A stretch of 64,000 nt of DNA from contig NC_045426.1 in the NCBI RefSeq assembly GCF_902635505.1, positions 360,703,138-360,767,137 on the forward strand, given 5' to 3'. The notes beneath the pieces were generated by a model. It was given only the letters and a program-made list of their open reading frames with translations, was not told where the DNA came from and did no database searches. A program made the position numbers and the translations under genes. Positions 10,200-21,133 of the stretch are shown in pieces. Each line of letters opens with the position of its first letter. Position 1 is the first letter of the stretch. Source of the stretch: Sarcophilus harrisii. Taxonomy: Eukaryota; Chordata; Mammalia; Dasyuromorphia; Dasyuridae.

Positions 10200-11545
10200 C
10201 AAGAGATTTTTTTTAAAAAAAATATATTAATTTAATATTTTTCCCCAATGACTTTTAAACCATTTTTTTTACATTTGTTTTTAAAACTTTTGAGTTTCAC
10301 ATTCTCTCCTTTATCCCCATTGCCAACTTCCATTAAGAAACCACATGTAGTTGGAGGGGATGTGGGAAAACAGGAACACTAATACATTGTTGGTGGAATT
10401 GTGAATACATCCAGCCATTCTGGAGAATGATTTGGAACAATGCCCAAAAAGTTATCAAAATGTACATACCCTTTGATCCAGCAGTGTTACTACTGGGCTT
10501 ATATCCCAAAGAGATCTTAAAGAAGGAAAAGGGACTTATACGTGCAAGAATGTTTGTGGCAGCCCTCTTTGTAGTGGCCAGAAACTGGAAACTAAGTGGA
10601 TGCCCATCAGTTGGAGAATGGCTGAATAAATTGTGGTATATGAATATTATAGAATATTACTGTTCTGTAAGAAATGACCAACAGGATGATTTCAGAAAGG
10701 CCTGGAGAGACTTACATGAACTGATGCTGAGTGAAATAAGCAGGACCAGGAGATTATTATATACTTTAACAACAATACTATATGATGATCAATTCTGATG
10801 GACGTGGTCCTCTTCAACAATGAGATGAACCAAATCAGTTCCAATGGAGCAGTAATGAACTGAACCAGCTACACCCAGGGAAAGAACTCTGGGAGATGAC
10901 TATGAACCATTACACAGAATTCCCAATCCCTATATTTTTGCCCGCCTGCATTTTTGATTTCCTTCACAGGCTAATAGAACACCATTTCAAAGTCCGATTC
11001 TTTTTATGCAGCAAAATAACTGTTTGGACATGTATACTTATATTGTATTTAATTTATACTTTAACATATTTAACATGTATTGGTCAACCTGCCATCTGGG
11101 GGAGGGGATGGGGAAAGGAGGAGAAAAATTGGAACAAAAGGTTTGGCAATTGTCAGTGCTGTAAAATTACCCATGCACATAATTTGTAAATAAAAAGCTA
11201 TAATAAAAAATAAATAAAAATAATAAAAAAGAAACTATATGTAAAGTTGTGCAAAAGATTTCCTCAAAAGTAAAATAAATTAATAAATATATTTTTTAAA
11301 AAGAAAGATACAGAGAGAGTATGCTTTAATCTGTATTCAGATACAATTAGTTCCTTCTCTGGGTAGGGATAGGATCTTTCATCATATGTTCTTCAGAATA
11401 GTCATGGATCATTGTGTCGCTGAGAATAACAAAGTCATTTACAGCTCATCATCCATGAATATTGCTATTACTTTATATACAGTGCATTTCACTTTGCTTA
11501 AGTTCATGGAGGACTTTCCAGGTTTTTTCTGAGAGCATCCTTGAG
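10200..11545 (-). repeat. Older antisense L1 3' end, interrupted
   Basis: 10200-10349 (GAGTTTCACATTCTCTCC) and 11229-11545 (ATAGTCATGGATCATTGTGT, CTTCCAGG-like end) are two parts of one antisense older-type L1 tail. Between them lies a sense L1 insertion at 10350-11228. The same antisense sequence type is at 35130-35520. Confidence 0.65.
10350..11228 (+). repeat. 5'-truncated L1 (ORF2 C-terminus and 3' UTR) inserted in an older L1
   Basis: Encodes the C-terminal L1 ORF2 region: IPFDPAVLLLGLYP, MFVAALFVVARNWKL, W-L-N-K-L-W-Y-M, E-Y-Y, then L-M-L-S-E-I-S (about 123 codons still open at 10427-10798). This parallels primate L1 (IPFDPAIPLLGIYP, MFIAALF, EYY). The tail ends in AATAAAAAGCTATAATAAAA. 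Flanking 15-bp duplicates AAGAAACCACATGTA (10335-10349) and AAGAAACTATATGTA (11229-11243) mark the insertion. Confidence 0.85.
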
Positions 11546-11549
11546 CAAG

Positions 11550-11930
11550 AGATTTTGGAAAGAAACTACTGGACTCACCCTTACCAGTGTTAAAGAGTAA
11601 GACTGGGACAACGAATGAACCTTTGGGTTTCTTATGGAGAATGAATATTATCACACATAATACTCAACATAAGCCGATTGTCTTGTGTCTATAAGGATAC
11701 AGTTAATTTCAAGTGGAAAGACCTACAGATCATCCTGGGAATAACCACATCCTAGGAAACTCCACAGATAATTCTTTTCTCACAATCATAAGTACAGAAC
11801 AATTCTACATGCATGGCCTCAGCAAGCCACAAATGAACTCTGGAATGCTCATAAACAGCGCCAGGCCATATGAGCAACAGCTTTAATAAAGTATGCTCTC
11901 ATTAAAAGTAACTGTTTATTTAATAAACGT
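11550..11930. other. No feature recognised
   Basis: Unique-looking sequence between the L1 nest and the next SINE. Confidence 0.3.
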
Positions 11931-11934
11931 TATT

Positions 11935-12182
11935 CAGTTGTTTTTCAGTCATGTCCAACTTTTCATGACTTTATCTGAAGTTTTCTTGGCAAAGACACTG
12001 GAGTAGTTTGCCATGTCATTCTCCAGCTCATTGTATAGATAAGGAAACTGAAGCAAACAGGGTTAAGTGACTTGCTCAGGATCACAAAATTAAATGTCTG
12101 AGGCCATATCTCAACTCAGAAAGATGAAGCCTTCCTGATACCAGGCCAGATATTCTATCAACTATATCATCTAGCTATCCAA
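11935..12182 (-). repeat. CORE-SINE with RTE/BovB-type tail
   Basis: TTCAGTTGTTTTTCAGTCAT start, TTGGCAAAGACACTGGAGTA, reversed CORE, and the head ending ATCATCTAGCTATCC. Confidence 0.8.
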
Positions 12183-12224
12183 CAATAACTGTTACAGTAG
12201 TTATTGTTTATCTTTTGTTCTAGA

Positions 12225-12440
12225 AAAGGGCCTTGACATCAGGGAGGTGATGCTCTGGCATGCAGGTGAATTGGATTTAAGTGAGGGAGGGCTGTGCAAG
12301 GTCCCCTGTCTCACTTTCCCCGCCAGAGCCATCTGGGTCCAGTGGCCAGACATAGATCAAGATGACTAGAGAAGACCCTGGATGAAATGCAACCAAAACA
12401 GCTAGATACAGAAGTGTGTTCTCCCGGCCAGTTCATTAAC
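12225..12440 (+). repeat. Second SINE type, copy 1
   Basis: GTGATGCTCTGGCATGCAGG, GTGAGGGAGGGCTGTGCAAG, CCAGAGCCATCTGGGTCCAG, TAGATCAAGATGACTAGAG. A related copy lies at 28076-28365. Both are less AT-rich than the flanks. The family name was not confirmed. Confidence 0.6.
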
Positions 12441-13390
12441 AGCTCCACTTCACTAGGCCTATATATTCAATAAATACTGTAGGTGATGAGTATAATTTGG
12501 AATATACTCTTCAAATCTATATTAGTTCTATATAGCCTAAGAGACTGAGAATATGGAATGGAATATGCCCAGGAAGAAACCCATTCTAGGGAAATCTTAC
12601 CAGAACTATTGGCCCCCTGATCAAACTGGGGATCCCAGAACTAAAGGCACTCCCCAAGGAAGCCACAGGCCTGTGATGCTGTAAATGCTTTACACACTAT
12701 AACATATGAAACAATTAACCTGTGCCAACTGGATTGGAATCGGCCTTTTACCTGGGGGTGGCCAGGGTCAGGGAGAGGAGTCAGGGAACAAATAGAAGTT
12801 TAATTAATTTCAGAGTGAGGGAAATGACTCTTGCAGGTGGAAGACCCCTGCTCCAAGAAGGTTAGTATGACTACTAAGGCTAGGGCCACTTATATACATG
12901 AAAGGCTCACAACACAATCATTCTTAGATTTTGAGATAGTTCTCATGGTTAGCATTTCTTGGGACAACACAGGTGTTCTTGGGTCCCGTGGGAAGTCACT
13001 GTCTCAAGTCATGGGGGTTGTGGCCCCCTGTAGAGCACAGAACCAGGGTAATGTGACGAGAACAGGAGTGCAGTACCTATCAGTGACAAGGAACAAGGAT
13101 TGTGACCATACGATGGACGGCCCTGGGAAATAAGGCGAGTTAAATTCTTCAGTGAGCACCTGGTGCTGGTCCAAGCAATGCACTCTGACAGAGGTGAGAT
13201 CATTCCAAGGTGCAAATAATTGTTATGCTGAACTCAGGGCACATCCTGCTTGCTGGGCAACAGGATATCTCCAAAATATTTTGACACCAGTATGAACTAT
13301 CAATCTATAAATAAATTAATAAAAGATGACAAATTACTGGCAAAGGTGTGTGGAGGTGACTACAAATATTAAACAATGCAAATTCCAATA
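12440..13390. other. Unclassified, moderately GC-rich block
   Basis: Short overlapping open frames on both strands at 12831-13215 lack a recognisable domain. The composition (CCACTTATATACATG, scattered CpGs) could fit an old LTR, but no ends were found. Confidence 0.3.
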
Positions 13391-13394
13391 TAAT

Positions 13395-14030
13395 AGTAGG
13401 AAAGAGGACTCAATCAACAAACATTTATTAAGCAATTATGTTCTGGCTTGTCTCACAGACAATTTTTTTTAAATGCATAAAATACATTAAAAAATAAAAC
13501 AATTCAAAATATTGAATTACAGTTATCAAAACACAAAATACATAAAAACAAGTTTACAGACCCCAGGTTAAGAACCCTGGTTGTAGGTTACAAAATCAAA
13601 AACTCACAGTCCTTACTCTCAAAGAGCTTAAAATCTATTTTGGAGAAACCACATGTATTTCCAATATACAAACAGCTGATTTTAAGAAGAAACAAGGAGC
13701 TGGGGTAGATAGTATCAGGAAAGTTTTTGTGTGGAAGGTGGCATTAAGAGCTCAATCTTAAAGGAAATTGGTATTTCTAAGAGACAGAGGGAAGGAAGGA
13801 GTGCATTCCAGGAAAGAAAGACACAGAGACAGCACTTCAAGGGTCACAGATGAGGTACAGCAGACATGAAGGAGAATAAAATGTAATAAGGTTGGAAAGA
13901 TATGTTGGCGCCAAGTTATGACTGTCTTTCAATGCCCAACAGAGAAGAGTTTATATTTGAGCTTTAAGGCAAGCAGAAGTCTGGAATTAACTGAGGAGAG
14001 TACCATTGTCAGTAACTTGGATAACTGTGT
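13395..14030 (+). repeat. L3/CR1-type LINE fragment
   Basis: CAACAAACATTTATTAAGCA, TCTCAAAGAGCTTAAAATCT, GTGCATTCCAGGAAAGAAAG and GAAGAGTTTATATTTGAGC follow the L3-type order seen at 63420. A 13490-13560 stretch inside looks like a separate small insertion. Confidence 0.6.
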
Positions 14031-15160
14031 GGAAGATGCATGTAGCCTGGTCATAGAAAGTTTCCCTGATACAAAAGAAAAAAAAAAATCCTGCCCTCAC
14101 TAGAGATTTATTTGCAATTAGGAAAAAGAGAAAAAGCAGAAAGGAGATAGTAAAGACCAAGGAAGAAATTTTCAATTTCATAATTCTGCCTTGGTTCTTG
14201 CTGACAACTAATATATCACTTTCCAAGTTGGGAAAGCCTACAAGTGTCCTTAGGAGCCCGTGCTCTCTGATGGTCCATTCAGTTCTGCTGTCCACCCCTT
14301 TCACTTCCCCAAAAGGCCATAAATACAGAAGAGCCAGAGAAAAGTTGGTCATAACTCATGGGGAAGATCATATGGTTGCCTCCTTTTAAAAAATTTTTTA
14401 TCTTTGAATTTCCCTTGGGACTCTCTAAAACCTATTCACCAGAATATTAGGGACTCCTGTATAAGATACATATTTAAATAAATATTTACAATTAATACAC
14501 TAAAGAAATTTATAGGTCAATCTAAGTTACACATTAGCATGAAATTTCTTGTGGAACTTTTTTTTTTTGTTATTATATAATCTGCAGCAGAAAAGTAGTG
14601 TTCAAATTCCATATTTTTAAAAGGTCCACTAGATAATGCATTGCAAAAAGGAATACAGGGCCAAAAAAAAAAAAATGACTGAAAGGGAAGCAGATTTTTG
14701 TTGCCTCCTGATGCTATTAGATAACAAAACTGATACAATTTTAACACATTGATAAATCTAGTTTTAGGGAATGTACTTAAAAAGAGAGATGCGATTTCTT
14801 TCTTCTTTACTTTAAACATTACAATGACACAATATCTAGTTTCATTTCTGTTTTTTCTATTTACATTGTTGTAGTCACCATAAAGATCACGTGCCTGGTT
14901 CTGCTTTCTTTACTTTATGTCAATTCAGAGTAAGTCTTTGAAGACTTCCTTATATTTACTTTTTATTACATTGCAGAAATATTATATTATATTCCTATGA
15001 CATAATTTGTATAATGATTTCCCAATGGAAATGCATCTACTTTATTTCTAGTTTCTTGCAACGAATACCACAAATGTTTTGATGCACACTGCAACCCATT
15101 TATTTCAAGTAATATTTGATTACATGAAGTATGCCAGTCCAAACAAAAAATTCGTATAGT
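14031..15160. other. Intergenic DNA beyond the ELAC1 3' end, no feature recognised
   Basis: AT-rich with short A and T runs. Open frames on both strands at 13987-14389 and 14517-14819 are low complexity and not called. Confidence 0.35.
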
Positions 15161-15800
15161 CTCATACTTTATTTATTATAGAGATTGATCCAGATATTAA
15201 TTTTAAAACATACAAGTTAGCAGTTTTGAGTATAGTCCAGATATGGATTTAAATTGTAACCAAGTTAAATGAGAGATGATTATCCCAACTTTGTGCTGAA
15301 AACATTTCAACTAAAATATAGCATTTTTGAATTTTTATAGTCAGCCTTAAATGCTTTTTAAATTTTTCCTTATATCTCCTCTCTTTTTCTGCTTAATCCA
15401 TGGTTAGCAGAAAACAGAATTTTCCTATCTTTGCATGTATTTTGAAAATAAAAAGCTATTAATTTTTTTAAATTAATTGATGAAGAATGAAAGAAAAAGA
15501 AAACAGTTTGCATTTAGGAAATGACTGAAAAAACACAGCTGGTAAGGGGAAGTACTGGATCATATTCAAAGAAACAGTTATACTACATTAAGTATTTATC
15601 TCATCAGGTTATCATTTAATCAAACTGGGACTTTTAAGAAAGTTGCTGGTGTTAAGAGCCACTCTGAGCAATACCATTAAGGCCACACAGGTCAATTCAG
15701 CAATGCAGCCCCACCCATCCTGGGATTATTGGGCCCAAAATAATTTCAGACAGAAATCTGGAGAGTAGGCTCCGTTACAAATTGGCACACGAAAACATAC
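15161..15800 (-). other. ELAC1: ELAC1 3' UTR with candidate polyadenylation signals
   Basis: Downstream of the TGA the minus strand runs about 630 nt to two overlapping AATAAA hexamers (15168-15173 and 15172-15177 on the minus strand). Further copies lie at 15099-15104 and 15041-15046. A short L1 3'-end remnant (about 15415-15460) lies inside the UTR. The true cleavage site cannot be chosen from sequence alone. Confidence 0.5.
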
Positions 15801-16282
15801 TCAGGTAATGCTGATGGTTTTTTTCTTTGGAATGTCAATCACCATAAAATCCTCTGCTAGAGTCACTTCTTGGAAATCCAACACCGATTCTGCTTGCTTT
15901 TTTAATTCTCTAATATCATCTATTTCTCCCTCTTCAGACAAGAGAGGTGGTTTGTACCTCTGACTGAAGTGAGTTAGAACCAGTCTCTTGACTTTACATA
16001 ACTTGGCAAATTCCGCCGCCATACGTGGGGTGCTATGACCATATTCTTTGGCTTTGTCCATGTGTGCATCATCTAGGGTGGCTTCATGAATCAAAAGATC
16101 TGCCTCAAAGCACAGTTTCAATCCTCCATCACCTACAACTCCAGAGCAATCGCCCAAAATGCATATTTTTCTTCCAGGAACAGGCTTTTCTAAGACATCC
16201 TGGGGAGAAACTTTAATTCCATTTTCCAAAACGACAGTAACTCCATTTTTCAGTTTCCCATAGGCAGGACCTGGCGGGACAC
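15801..16282 (-). CDS. ELAC1: ELAC1 exon 4 (residues 209-368, last exon)
   Basis: Acceptor AG is at 16284-16283, and the exon starts GT-GTC-CCG, completing G209 and reading V-P-P-G-P-A-Y-G-K. It contains LGDCSGVVGDGG (251-262, D253 ligand), IHEATLDD, the GHSTP loop and LTHFSQRY (311-318, H313 ligand), as in all tRNase Z enzymes. The tail DIPKKK is followed by T-I-S-I-T and TGA; human ends at the lysines. Intron 3 (16283-17202) is short and without clear repeats. Confidence 0.96.
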
Positions 16283-19200
16283 CTAATGATGAAGGCAGAT
16301 GTGATTAAATCACAGGAATGGTATTTACAACTTCTTAAGAATGTTCCGCTCTATCATCATCACAAATGTCAAAAAGAAAAAGCATTTAATTCTTCTCACA
16401 ATTGTGTAATCATTAAAAAAAAAAAAAATACGATACACTAGGATTAACTCTATTCAAAATATAGCTCAATTCTCTTGTGTGACTGGTTTTCAGAACATAG
16501 GACAGGCTGTCTGGTTTGATTAAAGCACTGATTCTTCATCCCACAGTAAGTAATAGTCATCCAACAAACTGAACAGGTTGATGAATAATGGCAAAATTCA
16601 ACATCCTTTTGTTGATATATAAAACCAAACATTACCATAAAGGTCACTGTTATACTAAATTGTTACATAAGGCAAAAGAGCATTCTTAATGTTTTTGCTG
16701 TGGAACTAACCCCTGATTCTGTAACTTCCATTTTACCTCGCATTATACTGTTTAGAAACTGCATAATGAAGTCAGATGAAGTGTGCCTGGAATAACTATA
16801 AACACATACAGTACAAATACTATTTAAAAGCCAGGAAGGTGAATCTGTGTAGTTTTTAGGTAGCTTTATCTAAACAAAAATTGGGATGCAGTTCTAATAA
16901 TGCATTCCCATAATTATATAGTTCACTGCTCCAAAGGTACTCTTGACAAAAAAAAAAAAAAGTTCTATGCTCTACATCTACACTAACAACAGCCCTCCTC
17001 TCCCCACAGCTGCCATCCAATGTTCACACACTTTTGGCTTTTGCTCTGGTGAGTATTTTTGCCTTCTGGAATTAAGTTTTTAATCAATAAGCAAACTTCC
17101 AGTAAAGAATTTAAGAACATAAGATTTTGCTTGAATGCTTGGACAGCTGATAAGATAGTCTGGTTCACAGTTTAAACACTTATGGGCAACAAATTCACTT
17201 ACCAAGGTCTTTTAGCTTCTGTGCATTGAGTCTCCCTGGACGTTCCTTTTCTGACACTGAAAAACCAAAGGATGGAATTCGATGGAAGAGGCGAAATGCT
17301 TTTACAAGAAACTGCTCATCATTGACCAGAACATAAGAGCCTTCAACTGAGTCCAGGAGGATCGTTCTCCCTTGTATCTCTTTGGGAGGGCTGTCAGCTC
17401 CATCTAGGTAAGAAAAGTCTTTTAATTCTCCAGCAGGGCACTGATCTTCTGTGGGCACCAACTCATGGACCACATAGGGGAAGGTCAATTCTGAGTGGGA
17501 GAGCTCCATACTCCTCCAGATGAAGTTCCGAAGACCCACAGGCCCATAGATTTCCATAGGTGTTTTGGAAGCAGTGGGACTGCTCTGGAGACTGATAGTA
17601 CAAAGAAGTCCAGGAAGGCCAAAGAAGTGATCCCCATGAAGATGAGTTATGAAAATCTTTGTAATTCTCCCTTTTAAAATGAAACAGAAAAAAATAGGAT
17701 TGTGATTTTATTTAGGAGGGATCAAAACAAAATGACTTGGAAGTTAAAAAGTATACAGAGCAGTAATGTATAATTAAGGGTTCTGTTTCCCATGATCTCA
17801 TTCACTGAAGTTAACCAAGTGATTCAAGGATCTTTTTTGTGATAATTATAGCATACAGCACAGAATAGTGGAAGGGGTGCTTCTAGTCCAGAACATATGG
17901 GTCCAAGTTCTGTTGTGACACTTAACCAGCTCTCTGAAGTTGGGCATATTACTTAACCTTGGAGCTTCAGAAAGTTCTCTAATACCATCAGCAACAGACA
18001 GGTTTCAATTTGCCTTGGTGGAAGAAGCTGACATACCAATGAAATTTCAGACTACTATTTATTCTAATTTTCTTTTTTTCCACTACAAATCTTTTTTTAA
18101 TTAAAATAATTTTAAATTGTCAAGCACTTATTCTTTTTCACTCCCATTTCCCTACCCACAGGGGGAAGCAGAGAAAGAGAAGGGATTTTTTTGCTCTAAT
18201 TTTCAAAGTTCCATCATAGTTTGGATCTAAAAAACAAACAAACAAACAAACAACAACAAAAAAAAAAAACAAAACATGAAATCTATCTGTGACCTAATAT
18301 GGTTTAAAAGTTTTTTCAGATGAATGCTCCAGATACAAGAGTTTAACATCCGACTCAGTTTGTTCTCTAGATGCATCTTTATGAAACTTCTCTATCACTA
18401 ATAGCCAAACATTGGAAAGGGGTGGAAGGGGAATAGTCTAAAGAAGTAAGGTAAATTGGACCTTTTGACACAAATACTAAGTGATACTCCTCTCTGGGAT
18501 GTCTACTTTCCCCTTCTGTTGCATAGGCATGTCTTAACATGATTTGATCCTTCTCAGAGGTGTACAAAACTTCTGAGGAGGTTGCTTAGACTTGGTTTAA
18601 ACCTCACCTCATCAATGATATTATCAGACCCTTCTTTTTCTCCATTTTCCTCAATAATAACAACAACAAATGAACTTAGCGCCACTGCCTAGATATTAAA
18701 AACTAGAAAGCCTTTTTCTAAGTGAAAAATTATTTCTCACATTTTATCAAATAGTTTTACAGAAGACATAATATTTAATGGCAGACATAACAGAAAAAAG
18801 GTAAAGAAATAGAAGGAAATAGGCATGATAGATTGCAAAAAAAAAACACAGAACTTTCATTTGGAAAGACTAAATAAGTAAAAATTCAATTAACTTAAAA
18901 TCATAAGAGGGATAGAAAAAACGAATCTGAACTTTGTCAAGAGAAGTAGAAGGAAATTGAAATTTAAAAGAGATAAATTTAAGACAAAAAAGTTTCTATG
19001 GTGAGTAGCAAATTTATGCAAATTGTTACTGAAAAAGATGGTACAAGATGAAACAGGTTGGGACAAACTAATGGGCAGTAGGTCCACAATGGCATATGAA
19101 GAGTGGTATGTTAGAATGCTGAGCGTTAAGTTTCTAATCATTCAGAAAGACCATGGAAAACAATGATACCTTTCCACAAAATACCCTTGGTGCTTTTGTC

Positions 19201-21080
19201 AACAAAAGTATGAGTCACAGGGTGGCCTTATGTTCCCACATAAGAAAGGTTTTTCTATTCTTCAGGTAGAATAAATCTTCTGGAGAACAGAAGCTATAAG
19301 AACATACTTCAAAACATTGCTGTACACAAATCTTGAATCCATAAGGCAAAATTCATTTCTTGCCAGAAAGGTATCATACTGTAGTGGGGAAAAGATCTGG
19401 ATATGGAGTCAAAACTTGGCCTTAAACTCAGTAGGTTTCTGCTACTTACTACCTATAAAACTGTGGGCAAATTAATTAACCTCTCAATTTTTTTGGTTGT
19501 GAAATGGGGACTCTACTATTTATACAGAGGTTTTTTTGGGGAAAGTACTATGTAGGATATTAAAATATTTCAAGACAGATATGGTATAATGAAACTATTT
19601 CCTCAGCTGTACCATGGGGATAATATTTGTTTTATGTTTTACCTACCTCAAAGGCATGTGGTAAGGATCAAAGTAATTGATGGACCTAATTCTATGTATA
19701 AATTAGAAAAGTACTATGTAAATGTGAGCTGTTATTAGAAAATATCATTCAACCAAGATTCAGAAGGCTTAGGTGCTGGATATAAAATCCTAATAACTCA
19801 GAATTTGTGAAAAATATTTAATAACTCAATGTGTAATTAATAATTGGCAAGTCTGAGATTTATGACTTGAATTACCTGTTAAATGGGAAGAATAATCTGA
19901 GTATTTACCTAACTTAAAAGGATTCTTTGGCTACAGGAAATCTATATATTTTGAGTTTCTCTGAAAGAAGCATTATATCACATGTGCCCAACAGTCTTTG
20001 ATCACAATCTCCTCCTTGCAGCCTCTAGGAATCTGTAAAACCGAATTTAAAAGCCTTTGATCCTCCCAGAAAGTTTGGAGGCAGTGAGTAGAGCTTTATT
20101 CAGGTATTCAAAAGACCCAAGAAGTAGCTCCAAATGTCTAAGAAATAAAGGGAAGGCAAGGCATAACTCAATACCAACAAAGTCTATGTTTCTTATAAAG
20201 GAATATGGATGATTGTGGGGCAAATGCCCAAAAGCTGATGTGTTATCACACTCCTATAACTTGGAGACTAGAGTTCCTTAGCAGCATTTTCTTTTCTTTT
20301 TTTTTTTAATTAAAGTTTTTTCTAAAAACAAACAAACAAACAAACAAAAAAAAAACACCTGGTGTCATTGACCATCTTCTCTCACTAGTCTATGGGAAAA
20401 GAAAGATAGAAAAGATAATATTCTGCATTTGAGAAGGGAGGGAGGCTGCAACTGAATACTTAGCCTATATGAGTATTTTTTATTTTAGATTATAAAAGAT
20501 TTATTAAGTGCCCCCCCAATTTCATTAATTAAAGTTTTTTTTTTTATTTTCAAAACATATGTATGGATAATTTTTAACATTCATCCTTGCAAATCCTTGT
20601 GTTACAATTTTTTCCCTCCCTTCCTCCCACCGCCTCCTCTAGATGGTAAGTAATCCAGTATATATTAAACATATACAATTCTTCTATACATATTTCCACA
20701 AATATTATGCTGCACAAGAAAAATCAGATCAAAAAGGAAAAAAAAATGAGAAAGAAAACAAAATACAATTGCCAACATTTTCTTGGTGCAACACCATCAC
20801 TTCCCTTTGTCCCCCAAAATATCTCAGCTGAGGCTCCTCCCCATAAATCTACAGTACAGCCAGACCAGCCACCTCTCCATAGCTCATACATAGTCCTTCA
20901 TCTCTCCTCTTTTTCTCCTTGTAGTAGTCATCTTCCATCCCTGGAGTGCACTTCTTCTCTGGCTTTTCTTCAGGTTGCAGCTTAGACACCACCTGCATGA
21001 AGTCTTTCCCCACCTTATTCCCTCCACCTTTGCCATCCACGTTGTCTTTAACTACTTTACCTTTATTTCTATTTTCATTT

Positions 21081-21133
<53 letters not shown>

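Noticed and set aside
10427-10798. 123-codon open frame that looks coding
   Set aside because: It is the C-terminus of L1 ORF2 in a 5'-truncated copy, not a host gene.
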